A stretch of DNA of 64,000 nt from CADEFQ01 sp050249415 (GCA_050249415.1 JBFWQO010000002.1:1-64000); one strand, 5' to 3'; numbered from the stretch's first letter, positions 51,121 through 62,066 are shown. The notes: generated from the letters alone by a model not told the origin. Program-made: numbers and translations.

Positions 51121-52436
51121 GGCCGGGAAGTATCGTGGATTGGCTCGAGCACCGCCATCGATTCGACGTGGGTCGTGTGCGGGAACATGTCGAGCACGCC
51201 CGCGGCCACGAGGCCGTAGCCATGCTCGTGCACGAGGATCCCGAGGTCGCGCGCGAGCGTACCCGGGTGGCACGAGACGTAGACGATGCGCTTCGGGGCG
51301 AGCTTCGCCACCGGGGCGAGCACCTCGCGCGCGCCTGCGCGCGGCGGGTCGAGCAGTACATGCGTGAACCCGCCGGCCCACCAGCGCTCCTGCCCGGAAT
51401 CCTCCGCGGCGAGATTGCCGACATGGAATGCGGCGTTGGCGATGCCATTGCGCACGGCATTGCCGCGCGCGCGCGCGATCAGTCCGGGGTCGCCCTCGAC
51501 GCCGACGACTTCAGCCCCGCCGCGCGCGAGCGCCAGCGTGAAATTGCCGAGCCCGCAATAGAGGTCGAGCACGCGATCGGCCGGCCCGGCATCGAGCCAC
51601 CGCACGGCCTGCGAGACGAGCGCGCGATTCACGTCGGCGTTCACCTGGATGAAATCGACGGGCTCGAACGCGAGGCGCAGGTCGAACTGCGGCAGCGAGT
51701 AATCGAGCGCCGCCGGTACGCCGCCGAGCGGCGCCACCGTGTCGAGCCCGCCGGGCTGCAGGTACATCGTCACCGCGTGCGCTGCGCCGAAGGCGCGGAT
51801 GGCCTCGACATCGGCCGGCGTGGGCGGCACGAGCACGCGCAGGATCACCGCGCTCGCCCGCTCGCCGACCGACACCTCGATCTGCGGCACACGCTCGCGG
51901 ATCGAAAGCCCCGTGAGCAGCTGCGCCAGCGGCGTCACGAGCGTGTCGAACGGCGGGGCGAGGACACGGCAGCTGTCGATCTCCGCCACGTACGGCGCCG
52001 AACGCTCGCGAAAGCCGACGAGCGACCGGCCCTTCTTCGCGACGAAGCGCGCGCTCAGGCGTGCGCGGCGCCGGTAGTTCCATACCGGCCCCGTGAGCGG
52101 TTCGAGCCAGCGCGCCGGCGTGACGCGACCGATCCGCCCGAGGCTCGCCTCGAGCTCCGCGCGCTTGGCGGCGAGCTGCGCGGCGGGCGCAATGTGCTGC
52201 AGCGCGCAGCCGCCGCACACGCCGAAATGCGGACACGGCGGCGCGACACGATCGGGCGACGGCGCAACCACGTCGACGAGCTCGGCGTCATCGTGCTGGC
52301 GATGCCGGCGCGTGCGCCGGAAACGGATCGTCTCGCCCGGCAGCGTGCCCGGCACGAACGCCGTCTTGCCCGCCTTCACGAGCCCGGCGCCGTCGTGGTT
52401 CAGCGCGAGGACTACGCCCGATTCGGCTGCGGCCAT
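51117..52436 (-). CDS. rlmD: RlmD: 23S rRNA m5U1939 methyltransferase
   Basis: 439 residues (E. coli 433). A TRAM domain leads, then a [4Fe-4S] cysteine set (CPHFGVCGGCALQH plus a cysteine in DSCRVL). The SAM-binding core has LDLYCGLGNF and GVEGD. The catalytic region is LLDPPRAGA and the nucleophile Cys in YVSCHPGTLARD. ATG 52436 overlaps the exonuclease gene by 25 bp. Confidence 0.95.
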   Translation of the reverse strand: MAAAESGVVLALNHDGAGLVKAGKTAFVPGTLPGETIRFRRTRRHRQHDDAELVDVVAPSPDRVAPPCPHFGVCGGCALQHIAPAAQLAAKRAELEASLGRIGRVTPARWLEPLTGPVWNYRRRARLSARFVAKKGRSLVGFRERSAPYVAEIDSCRVLAPPFDTLVTPLAQLLTGLSIRERVPQIEVSVGERASAVILRVLVPPTPADVEAIRAFGAAHAVTMYLQPGGLDTVAPLGGVPAALDYSLPQFDLRLAFEPVDFIQVNADVNRALVSQAVRWLDAGPADRVLDLYCGLGNFTLALARGGAEVVGVEGDPGLIARARGNAVRNGIANAAFHVGNLAAEDSGQERWWAGGFTHVLLDPPRAGAREVLAPVAKLAPKRIVYVSCHPGTLARDLGILVHEHGYGLVAAGVLDMFPHTTHVESMAVLEPIHDTSRP

Positions 52437-53194
52437 GCGGCGAGGAACTCGGCGTGGTGCGGCTCGGTGGACGCCGTGAGCAGTGCGCGGACCCGCTCGA
52501 TTTCCTCCGCATGCTGTTCGCGCGAGAGGTGGCCGCGCAGCAGCTCGAAACGCAGGTAAACGAGATAGGTGTTCAGGACATCGGTCTCGCAGTAGCGTCG
52601 GATCGCGACGATCTCGCCCGCCTGCCACGCATCCCATACCCTGGCGCCGGAGAAGCCGAGCTTGCCCGGCAGCCCGAGCAGGTGCGCCATGTCCTCGAGC
52701 GAGGCCCGCGCGCGCGGCTGCATGCCCGACAGCACGTCCATCAGGTCGAGGTGGCGCCAGTGGTAACGGCTGAGGTAATTGTTGTAGCGGAAGGCCGTAT
52801 TGCCGTCGCCGGTCTCCCAGTAAGTCGGCGCCTGGACACCCGCCGCCAGCGCGCGATAGTTGAGCACCGGCAGGTCGAAGCCGCCGCCGTTCCAGGATAC
52901 GAGATCCGGTGTGTAGCGCTCGATACCCTCGAAGAAGCGCGCGACGATATCGGCCTCGCCGGCGAGCGGGTCGCCGAGGCTCCACACACGCAGGGTGTCG
53001 CGCGAGCGCAGTGCGCAGGAGATCGCGACGACACGCTGCTGCTCGTGCGGCAGGAAATCGCTGCCGGTCTCCTGCCGGCGGAGCGTGAACATCGCCTTGG
53101 CGACTTCGCTGTCGGACAGGCCTTCGAGGCCGTACGCGCGCCGGCCGAGTTCGACGTCGGGCACGGTCTCGATGTCGAACACGAGCACGTTCAC
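52412..53194 (-). CDS. Predicted 3'-5' exonuclease, PolB-like (DNA_pol_B_exo2)
   Basis: 260 residues of a DEDD-type exonuclease domain: VLVFDIETVPD (Exo I, residues 3-13), SWNGGGFDLPVL (Exo II), and RRYCETDVLNTYLVY (Exo III). Members of this family occur beside rlmD or acpS in many proteobacteria and lack a polymerase domain. GTG 53194 overlaps the acpS stop as GTGA. Confidence 0.88.
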   Translation of the reverse strand: MNVLVFDIETVPDVELGRRAYGLEGLSDSEVAKAMFTLRRQETGSDFLPHEQQRVVAISCALRSRDTLRVWSLGDPLAGEADIVARFFEGIERYTPDLVSWNGGGFDLPVLNYRALAAGVQAPTYWETGDGNTAFRYNNYLSRYHWRHLDLMDVLSGMQPRARASLEDMAHLLGLPGKLGFSGARVWDAWQAGEIVAIRRYCETDVLNTYLVYLRFELLRGHLSREQHAEEIERVRALLTASTEPHHAEFLAAWPQPNRA

Positions 53195-53598
53195 CGGCCC
53201 GCCTCCGGAGCCGGCGCCATCGCCCGCTCGAGGACCGCCACCGCGACGATGAGGCCCGCCTCGTCGGTCAGCGTCACGTGCCCGTCGCCGACGCCGAGCT
53301 GTCGCCGCACGCCTTCGCCGCGCGGCGAGTACACGACCTCCGGCCGGCCCCAGGCGTTCTGCACGACCCCGACATCGCGGATCCACACGCCGTGGGCGAA
53401 GCCCGTGCCGAGCGCCTTGACGATCGCCTCCTTGGCGGCGAAGCGCATCGCGAGAAAACGTTCCTTGCGCTGCGTCAGGGCCATCTGCGCCCGCTCGGCC
53501 GGCATCAGCAGCCGCTCGACGAAATGCTCGCCGTGGCGCGCATAGACACGCGCGACGCGCGCCGCCTCGAGCACGTCTATGCCGATGCCGAAGATCAT
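53191..53598 (-). CDS. acpS: AcpS: holo-ACP synthase
   Basis: 135 residues (E. coli 126). It transfers 4'-phosphopantetheine to acyl carrier protein. Motifs are IFGIGIDVLEAARV with the metal-binding Asp8 and RFAAKEAIVKALGTG with the Glu. It overlaps pdxJ and the exonuclease by 4 bp each. Confidence 0.95.
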   Translation of the reverse strand: MIFGIGIDVLEAARVARVYARHGEHFVERLLMPAERAQMALTQRKERFLAMRFAAKEAIVKALGTGFAHGVWIRDVGVVQNAWGRPEVVYSPRGEGVRRQLGVGDGHVTLTDEAGLIVAVAVLERAMAPAPEAGR

Positions 53599-54329
53599 CG
53601 CCGCGCGTCCGACAGCAGCGCGCGCATGTCGCGCACCGCGGCGCGCAGGCCGTCGAACACGGCGCGCGCGACGATCGCGTGGCCGATGTTGAGCTCCACG
53701 ATTTCAGGAATCGCCGCCACCGGCCCGACGTTGTGGTAGTGGAGCCCGTGGCCCGCATGCACCTCGAGACCGAGGCTCGCCGCGAGGCGCGCCCCGGCGC
53801 GCAGTTTCTCGAGTTCGATCGCCGCCCCCCGGCCCGTCGCCCCGGCATACGCACCGGTGTGCAGTTCGACGACCGGCGTGCCGGTCTGCGCCGCCGCCTC
53901 GATCTGGCGCGGATCGGCGTCGATGAAGAGCGCGACGCGCACGCCGGCCGTGGCGAGCAACCGGCAGCCTTCCGCGATGCGCTGCGCCTGGCCGGCGACG
54001 TCGAGGCCACCTTCGGTCGTCACTTCCTCGCGCCGCTCCGGCACGAAACAGCAGTCGGCGGGCCGCACATCGCGAGCGATCGCGAGCATCTCGTCGGTGA
54101 CCGCGAGTTCGAGGTTCATCCGCGTCTGCAGCAGTTCCCGCAGCGTGCGCACGTCACGATCCTGGATGTGGCGGCGATCCTCGCGCAGGTGCAGCGTGAT
54201 GTTGTCGGCCCCCGCCTGTTCGGCGTGGAGCGCCGCATGGACGGGATCGGGATAGCGCGCGCGCCGCGCCTGCCGCAGCGTCGCCACGTGATCGATGTTC
54301 ACCCCGAGTGCAATCGACAATGCGCTCAT
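53595..54329 (-). CDS. pdxJ: PdxJ: pyridoxine 5'-phosphate synthase
   Basis: 244 residues (E. coli 243). It condenses 1-deoxyxylulose 5-phosphate with 3-amino-2-oxopropyl phosphate. Family segments: LGVNIDHVATLRQARR, ITLHLREDRRHIQD, FVPERREEVTTEGGLDV, VELHTGAYA, HAGHGLHYHNV, and ELNIGHAIVARAVF. It overlaps recO (ATGA) and acpS. Confidence 0.96.
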   Translation of the reverse strand: MSALSIALGVNIDHVATLRQARRARYPDPVHAALHAEQAGADNITLHLREDRRHIQDRDVRTLRELLQTRMNLELAVTDEMLAIARDVRPADCCFVPERREEVTTEGGLDVAGQAQRIAEGCRLLATAGVRVALFIDADPRQIEAAAQTGTPVVELHTGAYAGATGRGAAIELEKLRAGARLAASLGLEVHAGHGLHYHNVGPVAAIPEIVELNIGHAIVARAVFDGLRAAVRDMRALLSDARR

Positions 54330-55069
54330 CGACGCTCCTTGCCGGCGACCGCGCGGGCCACCGCGCGCGTCGCGAGCTCACGACCTTCGAGACAATAATC
54401 GAGCGCCGCGCGCAGCACACGCCGCGCATCCTCGAGTTCGGGCGCGCCGTGCAGCCGGTCCTCCGCGAGCAGCAGCAGCGAGCGGCCGGCGACGACGCCG
54501 GGGGCATCGGCCACCGCGCGCGCGACGCCCTGCCCGGCCCGGTAGACATAGCGCCCGTCCGGGTCGATCGAGCGCCCGGTATCCACTTCGACCAGCAGCT
54601 CGACGCCGTAGCCGAGTTCCTCGAGCAGGCGACGCTCGAACGAGCGCAGCGTCGCGTCGGGCGCTTCGGCTGCAGCGAGACGCCCGAGTGCCGCTGCGTA
54701 TGCATCGAACAGGTCGGGATGCGGGTCGTCGCGTGTCGTCAGGCGCAGCAGCAGTTCGTTGAGATAGAACCCGGACATCACGGCAGCCGCCGGGAGCCCT
54801 GCCGGCCGCTCGGCGCCCTCCCCGGCGCGGCGCTCGACGGAGGTCAGCGTCGCGGCATCCCCGTGCCCGCGCCACGAGACGAGCAGGCACTGGAACGGCT
54901 GCAGCAGCGAGGCACTGCGGGATTTCGGCCCGCGGGCGCCGCGCGCGAACAGGGTCAGGCGCCCGTGCTCACGGCTGAAGATCTCGATGATGCGGCTCGT
55001 GTCGCGGTACGGCCGGTGATGGAGCACGTACGCGCGGGTCAGGTCGGCCTTGCGCACCGTGCGTGTCAT
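54326..55069 (-). CDS. recO: RecO: DNA repair protein
   Basis: 247 residues (E. coli 242). An OB-fold N-terminus (AYVLHHRPYRDTSRIIEIFSREHG) is followed by a helical domain (GFYLNELLLRLTTRDDPHPDLFDAY, FERRLLEELGYG). RecO loads RecA on SSB-coated DNA with RecR. It overlaps era as ATGA, the conserved era-recO-pdxJ order. Confidence 0.94.
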   Translation of the reverse strand: MTRTVRKADLTRAYVLHHRPYRDTSRIIEIFSREHGRLTLFARGARGPKSRSASLLQPFQCLLVSWRGHGDAATLTSVERRAGEGAERPAGLPAAAVMSGFYLNELLLRLTTRDDPHPDLFDAYAAALGRLAAAEAPDATLRSFERRLLEELGYGVELLVEVDTGRSIDPDGRYVYRAGQGVARAVADAPGVVAGRSLLLLAEDRLHGAPELEDARRVLRAALDYCLEGRELATRAVARAVAGKERR

Positions 55070-55965
55070 TCGAGCCCCAGCGCCTTCAGCGCCTGCGCAT
55101 TGTCGGCCCAGTCCTCGCGCACCTTGACCCACAGCTCGAGGTGCAGTCGACGGCCGAGCAGCCGGTTCAGCTCGATGCGCGCCGCGCGACCGATGCGCTT
55201 CAGCCGTTCGCCCCCCTCGCCGATCACGATCGGCTTCTGACCTTCGCGATCGACCCAGATGACGGCCGACACCTCGAGCCGCCCGTCGGCCTCGGCCATG
55301 CGCTCGATCGCGACGGCAATCCCGTACGGCACTTCCTGGTTCAGCTCGAGCGTCAGCTTCTCGCGGATCGACTCGGTGATCCGAAACGCCGTATCGCGAT
55401 CCGTGAGCTGTCCGGGCGGAAAGAGCGGCGGAGAGTGCGGCAGCTGCGCGACGATGCGCTCGAGCAGCCGGTCGAGGTTGCCCGCGTCCTTCGCCGAGCA
55501 AGGCACGACATCGACGAACGCATGGCGCGCCGCGAGCTCCGCCACCCACGGCAGCGCGCGCTCGCGCGGGTGCACCCGGTCCATCTTGTTGACGACCGCG
55601 ATGCACGGCCGCCCGCTGGCCGCCGCACGATCGAGCGCCAGCTGGTCTTCGGCCGTCCATCGACCCGCCTCGACCACCAGCAGCACGACATCGGCGTCGG
55701 CGAGCGCCGCCGCCGCGGTCCGGTTCATCGCGCGATTGAGCGCGCGCCTCGCGCCCTGGTGCAGTCCGGGTGTGTCGACGAACGCCACCTGGGCCTGCGG
55801 GAGGTTGACGAGGCCGAGGATGCGGTCCCGCGTCGTCTGGGGCCGCGGCGTGACGATCGAGAGCTTCTGCCCGACGAGCGCGTTGAGCAGCGTCGACTTG
55901 CCGACATTGGGGCGGCCGACGAGCGCCGCGAAGCCGGCGCGGAATTCACTGTCGGCGGCGCTCAT
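55066..55965 (-). CDS. era: Era: GTPase of 16S rRNA maturation
   Basis: 299 residues. The G domain has G1 GRPNVGKST, G2 region PQTTRDR, G3 DTPGLH, G4 NKMD and G5 SAKD. The C-terminal KH domain (about 200-299) includes GEGGERLKRIGRAARIEL. It binds 16S rRNA near the anti-Shine-Dalgarno. It overlaps rnc by 4 bp. Confidence 0.97.
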   Translation of the reverse strand: MSAADSEFRAGFAALVGRPNVGKSTLLNALVGQKLSIVTPRPQTTRDRILGLVNLPQAQVAFVDTPGLHQGARRALNRAMNRTAAAALADADVVLLVVEAGRWTAEDQLALDRAAASGRPCIAVVNKMDRVHPRERALPWVAELAARHAFVDVVPCSAKDAGNLDRLLERIVAQLPHSPPLFPPGQLTDRDTAFRITESIREKLTLELNQEVPYGIAVAIERMAEADGRLEVSAVIWVDREGQKPIVIGEGGERLKRIGRAARIELNRLLGRRLHLELWVKVREDWADNAQALKALGLE

Positions 55966-56660
55966 GGCAGCTCGCCGTCGCCCGCGAGCAGGCGTTCGAG
56001 CAGCTGCCCGGCCGCCTGCTGTTCGGCCCGGCGGCGACTCGAGCCGCTGCCCTCACCGACCGCGCGTTCGCCCGGTGCCTCGCACCGCACGTGGAAGACC
56101 TGTTCGTGCGGCTCGCCCGCGACGCGGTCGAGCGTGTAGCGTGGCAGCGGCAGGCCGCGACCCTGCAGGTGTTCCTGCAGGCGCGTCTTCGCGTCCTTCA
56201 GTGCCTCGGGACGCGGCAGGTCGCGGATCCGTTCGTCGAAGAGCGGCACGATCCGCTCGCGCGTCGGCTCGAGCCCCGCATCGAGCCACAGGGCGCCGGT
56301 GAGCGCCTCGAGCGCGTCCGCGAGTATCGACTCGCGCCGAAACCCTCCGCTCTTCAGTTCACCGGGGCCGAGTCGCAGCACCTCGCCGATCCCGAGGCGC
56401 GCCGCAACAGCCGCGAGCGGCTCCTGGCTCACCACCCGCGCGCGCAGGCGCGACAGGTCGCCCTCGGCGGCGGATGGAAACTGCGCGTACAGACGGTCGG
56501 CGATCAGCAGGTTGAGCACGGCGTCGCCGAGGAACTCGAGTCGTTCGTTGTTCTCGCCCGAGGCGCTGCGATGGGTCAGCGCCGTCGCAAAGAGGCCCGG
56601 CTCGCGCGGTGCATACGCGAGGCGCTCGCGCACCCACCCCTCGGGCCAGTCGTTCTGCAT
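55962..56660 (-). CDS. rnc: RNase III
   Basis: 232 residues (E. coli 226). The endonuclease signature NERLEFLGDAVLNLL (about 38-52) with its catalytic acidic residues and a downstream ILADALEALTGALWLD region precede a C-terminal double-stranded-RNA-binding domain (DAKTRLQEHLQGRGLPLPRY onward). ATG 56660 is 2 bp after the DUF4845 stop. Confidence 0.96.
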   Translation of the reverse strand: MQNDWPEGWVRERLAYAPREPGLFATALTHRSASGENNERLEFLGDAVLNLLIADRLYAQFPSAAEGDLSRLRARVVSQEPLAAVAARLGIGEVLRLGPGELKSGGFRRESILADALEALTGALWLDAGLEPTRERIVPLFDERIRDLPRPEALKDAKTRLQEHLQGRGLPLPRYTLDRVAGEPHEQVFHVRCEAPGERAVGEGSGSSRRRAEQQAAGQLLERLLAGDGELP

Positions 56661-56662
56661 CG

Positions 56663-57028
56663 TCAATCGATCGTCGCAACCTTGTCGAACTTCAGCAGGA
56701 TCGAGGCATTGGCGAAGAGCGGCGCAATGTCTTCGTAATTGGCGCGCATGATCCAGGCGGCGCCTTCCTTGTGGATATCGATGTCCCGCACGCTCGGGAA
56801 ATCGATGCTGTCGATGTCGAACTGCTTCTCGAGCGACACGCGAATCGTCCGCGCCGAGAGCGTCTCGTCGCTCGCGAGCTGGGTCGCCGTGCGCTCGAGC
56901 GCCTGCGAGACCTTCATGTAGTTCAGCAGCACCGGTGTCAGCCGGATCGCCGCATAGCCGACCAGGGCCATCGGCACGAGGATGAACAACCAGCCGATGA
57001 ATGTGATACCCGCCTGACGTGCACGCAT
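56663..57028 (-). CDS. DUF4845 single-pass membrane protein
   Basis: 121 residues. It has a pilin-like start (MRARQAGITFIGWLFILVPMALVGYAAIRL) with one membrane helix, then a small domain (VLLNYMKV, SLEKQFDIDSID, IMRANYEDIAPLFANASILLKFDK). This protein is regularly encoded between lepB and rnc in non-enteric gammaproteobacteria. Its function is unknown. Confidence 0.88.
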   Translation of the reverse strand: MRARQAGITFIGWLFILVPMALVGYAAIRLTPVLLNYMKVSQALERTATQLASDETLSARTIRVSLEKQFDIDSIDFPSVRDIDIHKEGAAWIMRANYEDIAPLFANASILLKFDKVATID

Positions 57029-57046
57029 CGCCCCTCCCCCGCGCTG

Positions 57047-58132
57047 TCAATCGATCCGCTCGCCCACGCGACTCCATCTGGGCCCGCCCCCGCGGTGCGG
57101 ATCCCAATTGAACCAGATTCGGGTCGCCTTGCCGACCAGATTCTCTTCGGGCACGAAGCCCCAGTAGCGGCTGTCGGCGCTGTTGTCCCGATTGTCGCCG
57201 ATCATCAGGTACTTGCCGGGCGGCACGTCGATGTCCGGGACGTCGCCGTGATCGGCGCGCCCGTCGAGCGGCTGCGCGTCGCACAGGTAGCTGCGTGCCA
57301 TGCGCCGGTCGCAGGAGGGCAGGCGCGGCACGGAAAAATCCCCGGGGGTGTTGCAGTAAAGCACGCGATGCGTGTGCTCCCCGAGCCGCTCTTCGGCGAG
57401 CTGCATGTCGACATAGCAGCCGTCGGAATAGCGCCCGAGCGGCTCGAACGGCACGGGCACGCCGTTCACGACGACCCGGTCGGCCTCGATACGCACGCGA
57501 TCGCCGGGCAGCCCGACCAGGCGCTTGATGTAGTTGATGCGCGGATCGGGCGGGTAGCGGAACACGACCACATCGCCCCGCTGCGGCTCGCCGATCTCGA
57601 CGATGCGCGTGTTCAGCACCGGCAGGCGCAGGCCATACGCGAACTTGTTCACGACGATGAAGTCGCCGTCGACCAGCGTCGGCATCATCGAATCCGACGG
57701 GATGCGAAACGGCTCGAACAGGAACGAGCGCAGCACGAGCACGACCAGCGCGACCGGGAAGAAGCTGCGCGCATAGTCGACGGTGGCCGGCTCGCGCGCG
57801 GCATCCGCCGCCTTGCCCGCCGCCGCCGCGCGACGCGCGCGCGCGGTACGAAGCCACGCCGCGTCGATCGCCCAGACGATGCCCGACACGAGCGCGATCA
57901 GCACCAGCACGAGGCTGAAATCGAGCGCCTCGGCCCGCAACATCCGCACCACCGCCCCGATCACGAGCACCGGCAACGCGAGATAGGCCGCGCGCGCGAG
58001 TGGCGGGTCGCGGGCCGGCGCCGGCGCGGCGGCGATCTCGCGCCCCGGGCGCAGGAACCAGTCGTCGAGCAGCGCGATCAGCCCGACGGGGACCACGAGC
58101 CAGGTCGCAATGAGTGTCAGCTGGTCGATCAC
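57047..58132 (-). CDS. lepB: LepB: signal peptidase I
   Basis: 361 residues. Several N-terminal hydrophobic helices (about 3-22, 52-68, 72-94, 125-142) precede the periplasmic catalytic domain. The nucleophile is Ser in FRIPSDSMMPTL and the general base is Lys in DPRINYIKRLVGLPGD, followed by GDNRDNSADSRYWGFVP. A Cys pair region (CYVDM, CNTPG, CDRRM, LCDAQ) lies in the insert. GTG 58132 is 2 bp after the lepA stop. Confidence 0.95.
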   Translation of the reverse strand: MIDQLTLIATWLVVPVGLIALLDDWFLRPGREIAAAPAPARDPPLARAAYLALPVLVIGAVVRMLRAEALDFSLVLVLIALVSGIVWAIDAAWLRTARARRAAAAGKAADAAREPATVDYARSFFPVALVVLVLRSFLFEPFRIPSDSMMPTLVDGDFIVVNKFAYGLRLPVLNTRIVEIGEPQRGDVVVFRYPPDPRINYIKRLVGLPGDRVRIEADRVVVNGVPVPFEPLGRYSDGCYVDMQLAEERLGEHTHRVLYCNTPGDFSVPRLPSCDRRMARSYLCDAQPLDGRADHGDVPDIDVPPGKYLMIGDNRDNSADSRYWGFVPEENLVGKATRIWFNWDPHRGGGPRWSRVGERID

Positions 58133-58134
58133 GG

Positions 58135-59928
<1,794 letters not shown>

Positions 59929-59944
59929 CAAGCCGCGCAGTATA

Positions 59945-59977
59945 GCGGGTTGCGGGCGGGACCCGCCCGCAACCCGC
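59945..59977. repeat. Perfect 16-bp-arm palindrome upstream of lepA
   Basis: GCGGGTTGCGGGCGGG (59945-59960) and its exact reverse complement (59962-59977) are separated by a single A. It lies 17 bp upstream of the lepA ATG and directly abuts heptad element 7, an arrangement also seen at 20063-20100 with element 3. Confidence 0.85.
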
Positions 59978-59978
59978 T

Positions 59979-60118
59979 GCGAACAGCGAATGGCGAACGG
60001 CGAGCGGCCAGAGGGCGCCGAGGCCAACCGGTGCCTCTGGCTGATCGCTGATCGCTGTTGGCTGTTCGCCGTTCGCCGTTCGCCACTCGCTGTTCGCTAT
60101 TCGCTATTCGCTATTCGC
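59979..60118. repeat. Heptad element 7 (glutaredoxin-lepA interval)
   Basis: The left arm (59979-60013) is GCGAACA, GCGAATG, GCGAACG, GCGAGCG, GCCAGAG. A 21-bp spacer follows. The right arm (60035-60118) is CTCTGGC followed by eleven 7-bp units in exact register, the last three being TATTCGC. The array runs into the glutaredoxin gene, whose TAG stop (60113-60111) is formed by a unit of the array. Confidence 0.88.
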
Positions 60119-60368
60119 TGCTGGTCCTTGTCGTTCCGAGCGCGCGGAGCAACCCCTGCTCGTCGAGCCGACCGAAGCAGACAACGTCTCCGCCGAGCCT
60201 CAGCACCGGGATTTCGAGGATGAAGCGGCGCTGCAGCGCCGGGTCCGAGTCGATGTCGACGACGACGACGGGCGGCAGCGGGAACCTCGTCCGCAGCGCC
60301 TCGAGGGCGCGTTGCATCTCCTCGCACAGGCCGCAGCCGTCGCGCGACAGCAATTCGAGCGTCGGCAT
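60111..60368 (-). CDS. Glutaredoxin-like (DUF836) protein
   Basis: 85 residues with the thioredoxin-fold start LELLSRDGCGLCEEM, redox pair Cys12/Cys15, and EIPVLRLGG containing the cis-proline. The family is common after rseB in this operon. The last residues (RTSSE) and the stop codon come from heptad element 7, so the original C-terminus may have been altered by the repeat. Confidence 0.85.
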   Translation of the reverse strand: MPTLELLSRDGCGLCEEMQRALEALRTRFPLPPVVVVDIDSDPALQRRFILEIPVLRLGGDVVCFGRLDEQGLLRALGTTRTSSE

Positions 60369-60379
60369 CGAGCGGCGTT

Positions 60380-61426
60380 TCAGCGACGCGGGGGCGAACC
60401 GAGCGACAGCCCGGGTGGCGGTGGCGACTTGGCGCCCGCTCGACCCGGCGCCTCGGCCTCGAGCGAACTCGCGATGAACCGGACCGTCTCCGGCGGCACC
60501 TCACCGACCGCGGTGACCTGATGGCCGCTCACGGTGGTCGAGAAAGCCGACGAGGACCCCACGCGCGCCGGGCCCTGCATCGGGCTGTCGCTTCCTGCCG
60601 CGGTCTCGACGAACACCGAGACCGATGCGAGGCCGTCAGAGAACACGAGATGCTGGACAGGACCCTCCGAACCCGGCATGGCCTGGGCCGCGCGCAGCGT
60701 CAGCCGGAAGCCCGGCGGCAGGCGCAAGGCGCGCCACACGATCGTCGCTCCGCCCTGGACCACGCGCGCCTGCGGCTCCTCCTGCCGCAGCCACTTGAAG
60801 CCCGTGGTGTCGACCTGCGGGCGGAACTCGGCATCGTCGATATGCCGCGGCAGCGACAGGTTCGCGAACTGGATCTGCTCGATCACGTCGCCACGCGCGT
60901 CGCACAGCTGTGTCTTCAGCGGCATCGTCGTCGCCTCGTCGATCCACAGCCGATAGCCGTAGCGGAATCCGTCCTTCGGCAGCACGGCGATGACGCGTGT
61001 GTCACGCCCCATCAGCCGCGTGCGTTCGACGTGCTTCAGGTCGTAGTAACCCTCGGTCGTTTCGTCGAAGCGCGGCAGGTTGCCGAGCAGCGTCGTCTCC
61101 TGCGGGCGCCGCTCGACGAGCACGGTGCGCTTGTCGGGCAGGTAGCAGACGAGTTCCGCGCCGGTGCGCACGAATTCACGCCCGGAACCGTCGAGCGAGA
61201 CCAGCCGCTCCGTGACGTTGCCGTCGTGGACGCGGTGGATGATGCGCATCGTCTCTACCCGCCCGCCGTGCACGTGCAGGAACACGCCGTCGTAGTTGCG
61301 TGTCGTCAGCGCCTCGTTCATGCGCGCGAGCCAGGCACGCGCGTCGTCGGCGAGTGCGATGTTCGACGCCCCGACCGCGACGAACAGCGCGCAGTAGAGC
61401 CAGTCGCGTCGGGACCTAGCGTGCAT
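60380..61426 (-). CDS. rseB: RseB/MucB: periplasmic regulator of sigma-E
   Basis: 348 residues with a signal peptide ending ALA-DD. The MucB/RseB N-terminal domain (LNYDGVFLHVHGGRVETMRIIHRV-like, near residue 45) and C-terminal domain (GFKWLRQEE onward, VQHLVFSDGLASVSVFVE) are present. It protects RseA from proteolysis and senses mislocalised lipopolysaccharide or lipoproteins. ATG 61426 overlaps rseA by 11 bp. Confidence 0.92.
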   Translation of the reverse strand: MHARSRRDWLYCALFVAVGASNIALADDARAWLARMNEALTTRNYDGVFLHVHGGRVETMRIIHRVHDGNVTERLVSLDGSGREFVRTGAELVCYLPDKRTVLVERRPQETTLLGNLPRFDETTEGYYDLKHVERTRLMGRDTRVIAVLPKDGFRYGYRLWIDEATTMPLKTQLCDARGDVIEQIQFANLSLPRHIDDAEFRPQVDTTGFKWLRQEEPQARVVQGGATIVWRALRLPPGFRLTLRAAQAMPGSEGPVQHLVFSDGLASVSVFVETAAGSDSPMQGPARVGSSSAFSTTVSGHQVTAVGEVPPETVRFIASSLEAEAPGRAGAKSPPPPGLSLGSPPRR

Positions 61427-62066
61427 CGGGATCGGCCACCCCGGGCGCCGGTGCGGCGCCATCGTCCTGTTCGGTCGCGATGAGCGCCGAGAGGATGTTC
61501 CTGCGCGACAGCGGCATCGACACCTCGCTGTGGGCAACGACATAGTTCGCGAGGCGCGCGGGCGGCACGAACCTCACCGGCTCGCTCGCCACCGGCACGA
61601 CATAGCTTTCGGGCTCGGTCGCATTCGAGGGACCCGGCACCACCGTGGCTGCCGGCGCCGGCGCGACGGTACTCGCGACACTGGCCACGGCGGGTCCCGC
61701 CACCTGCGCATCCCGGCCCCGCAGCCCGATCACGGCGATTCCGGCCACGACCGCCGCCGCCGCGAGGCCCGCGACGGGTCGCAGCCAGCGGGACGCGCGG
61801 CGCGGCGCGGCCAACGCCGGCGCCGCAGCATCGCCCTCGCCGAAGACCGGCTCGGCCGACACCGCGGCCCTCACGCGGGCGGCGAGCTGCAGGTCGAGCG
61901 GCACGCGTTCGCGACGCATCGCCGCGCCGATGACGGCGTAGCGCGCCCACGCCGCACGCAGGGTGTCGTCCCGGGTGATGCGCCGCGCGAGCAACTCGCA
62001 CTCGGCGGCCGGCAGCTCACCGTCGAACATCGCCGACAGCTGGCTCGCCCGCTGCTCCTCGTTCAT
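61416..62066 (-). CDS. rseA: RseA/MucA: anti-sigma-E factor
   Basis: 216 residues. The N-terminal anti-sigma domain (QLSAMFDGELPAAECELLARRI, RAAWARYAVIGAAMR) binds RpoE. One membrane helix (about 97-115) and a periplasmic C-terminal region follow, as expected for DegS/RseP-cleaved RseA. ATG 62066 overlaps the rpoE stop as ATGA. Confidence 0.92.
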   Translation of the reverse strand: MNEEQRASQLSAMFDGELPAAECELLARRITRDDTLRAAWARYAVIGAAMRRERVPLDLQLAARVRAAVSAEPVFGEGDAAAPALAAPRRASRWLRPVAGLAAAAVVAGIAVIGLRGRDAQVAGPAVASVASTVAPAPAATVVPGPSNATEPESYVVPVASEPVRFVPPARLANYVVAHSEVSMPLSRRNILSALIATEQDDGAAPAPGVADPDAR

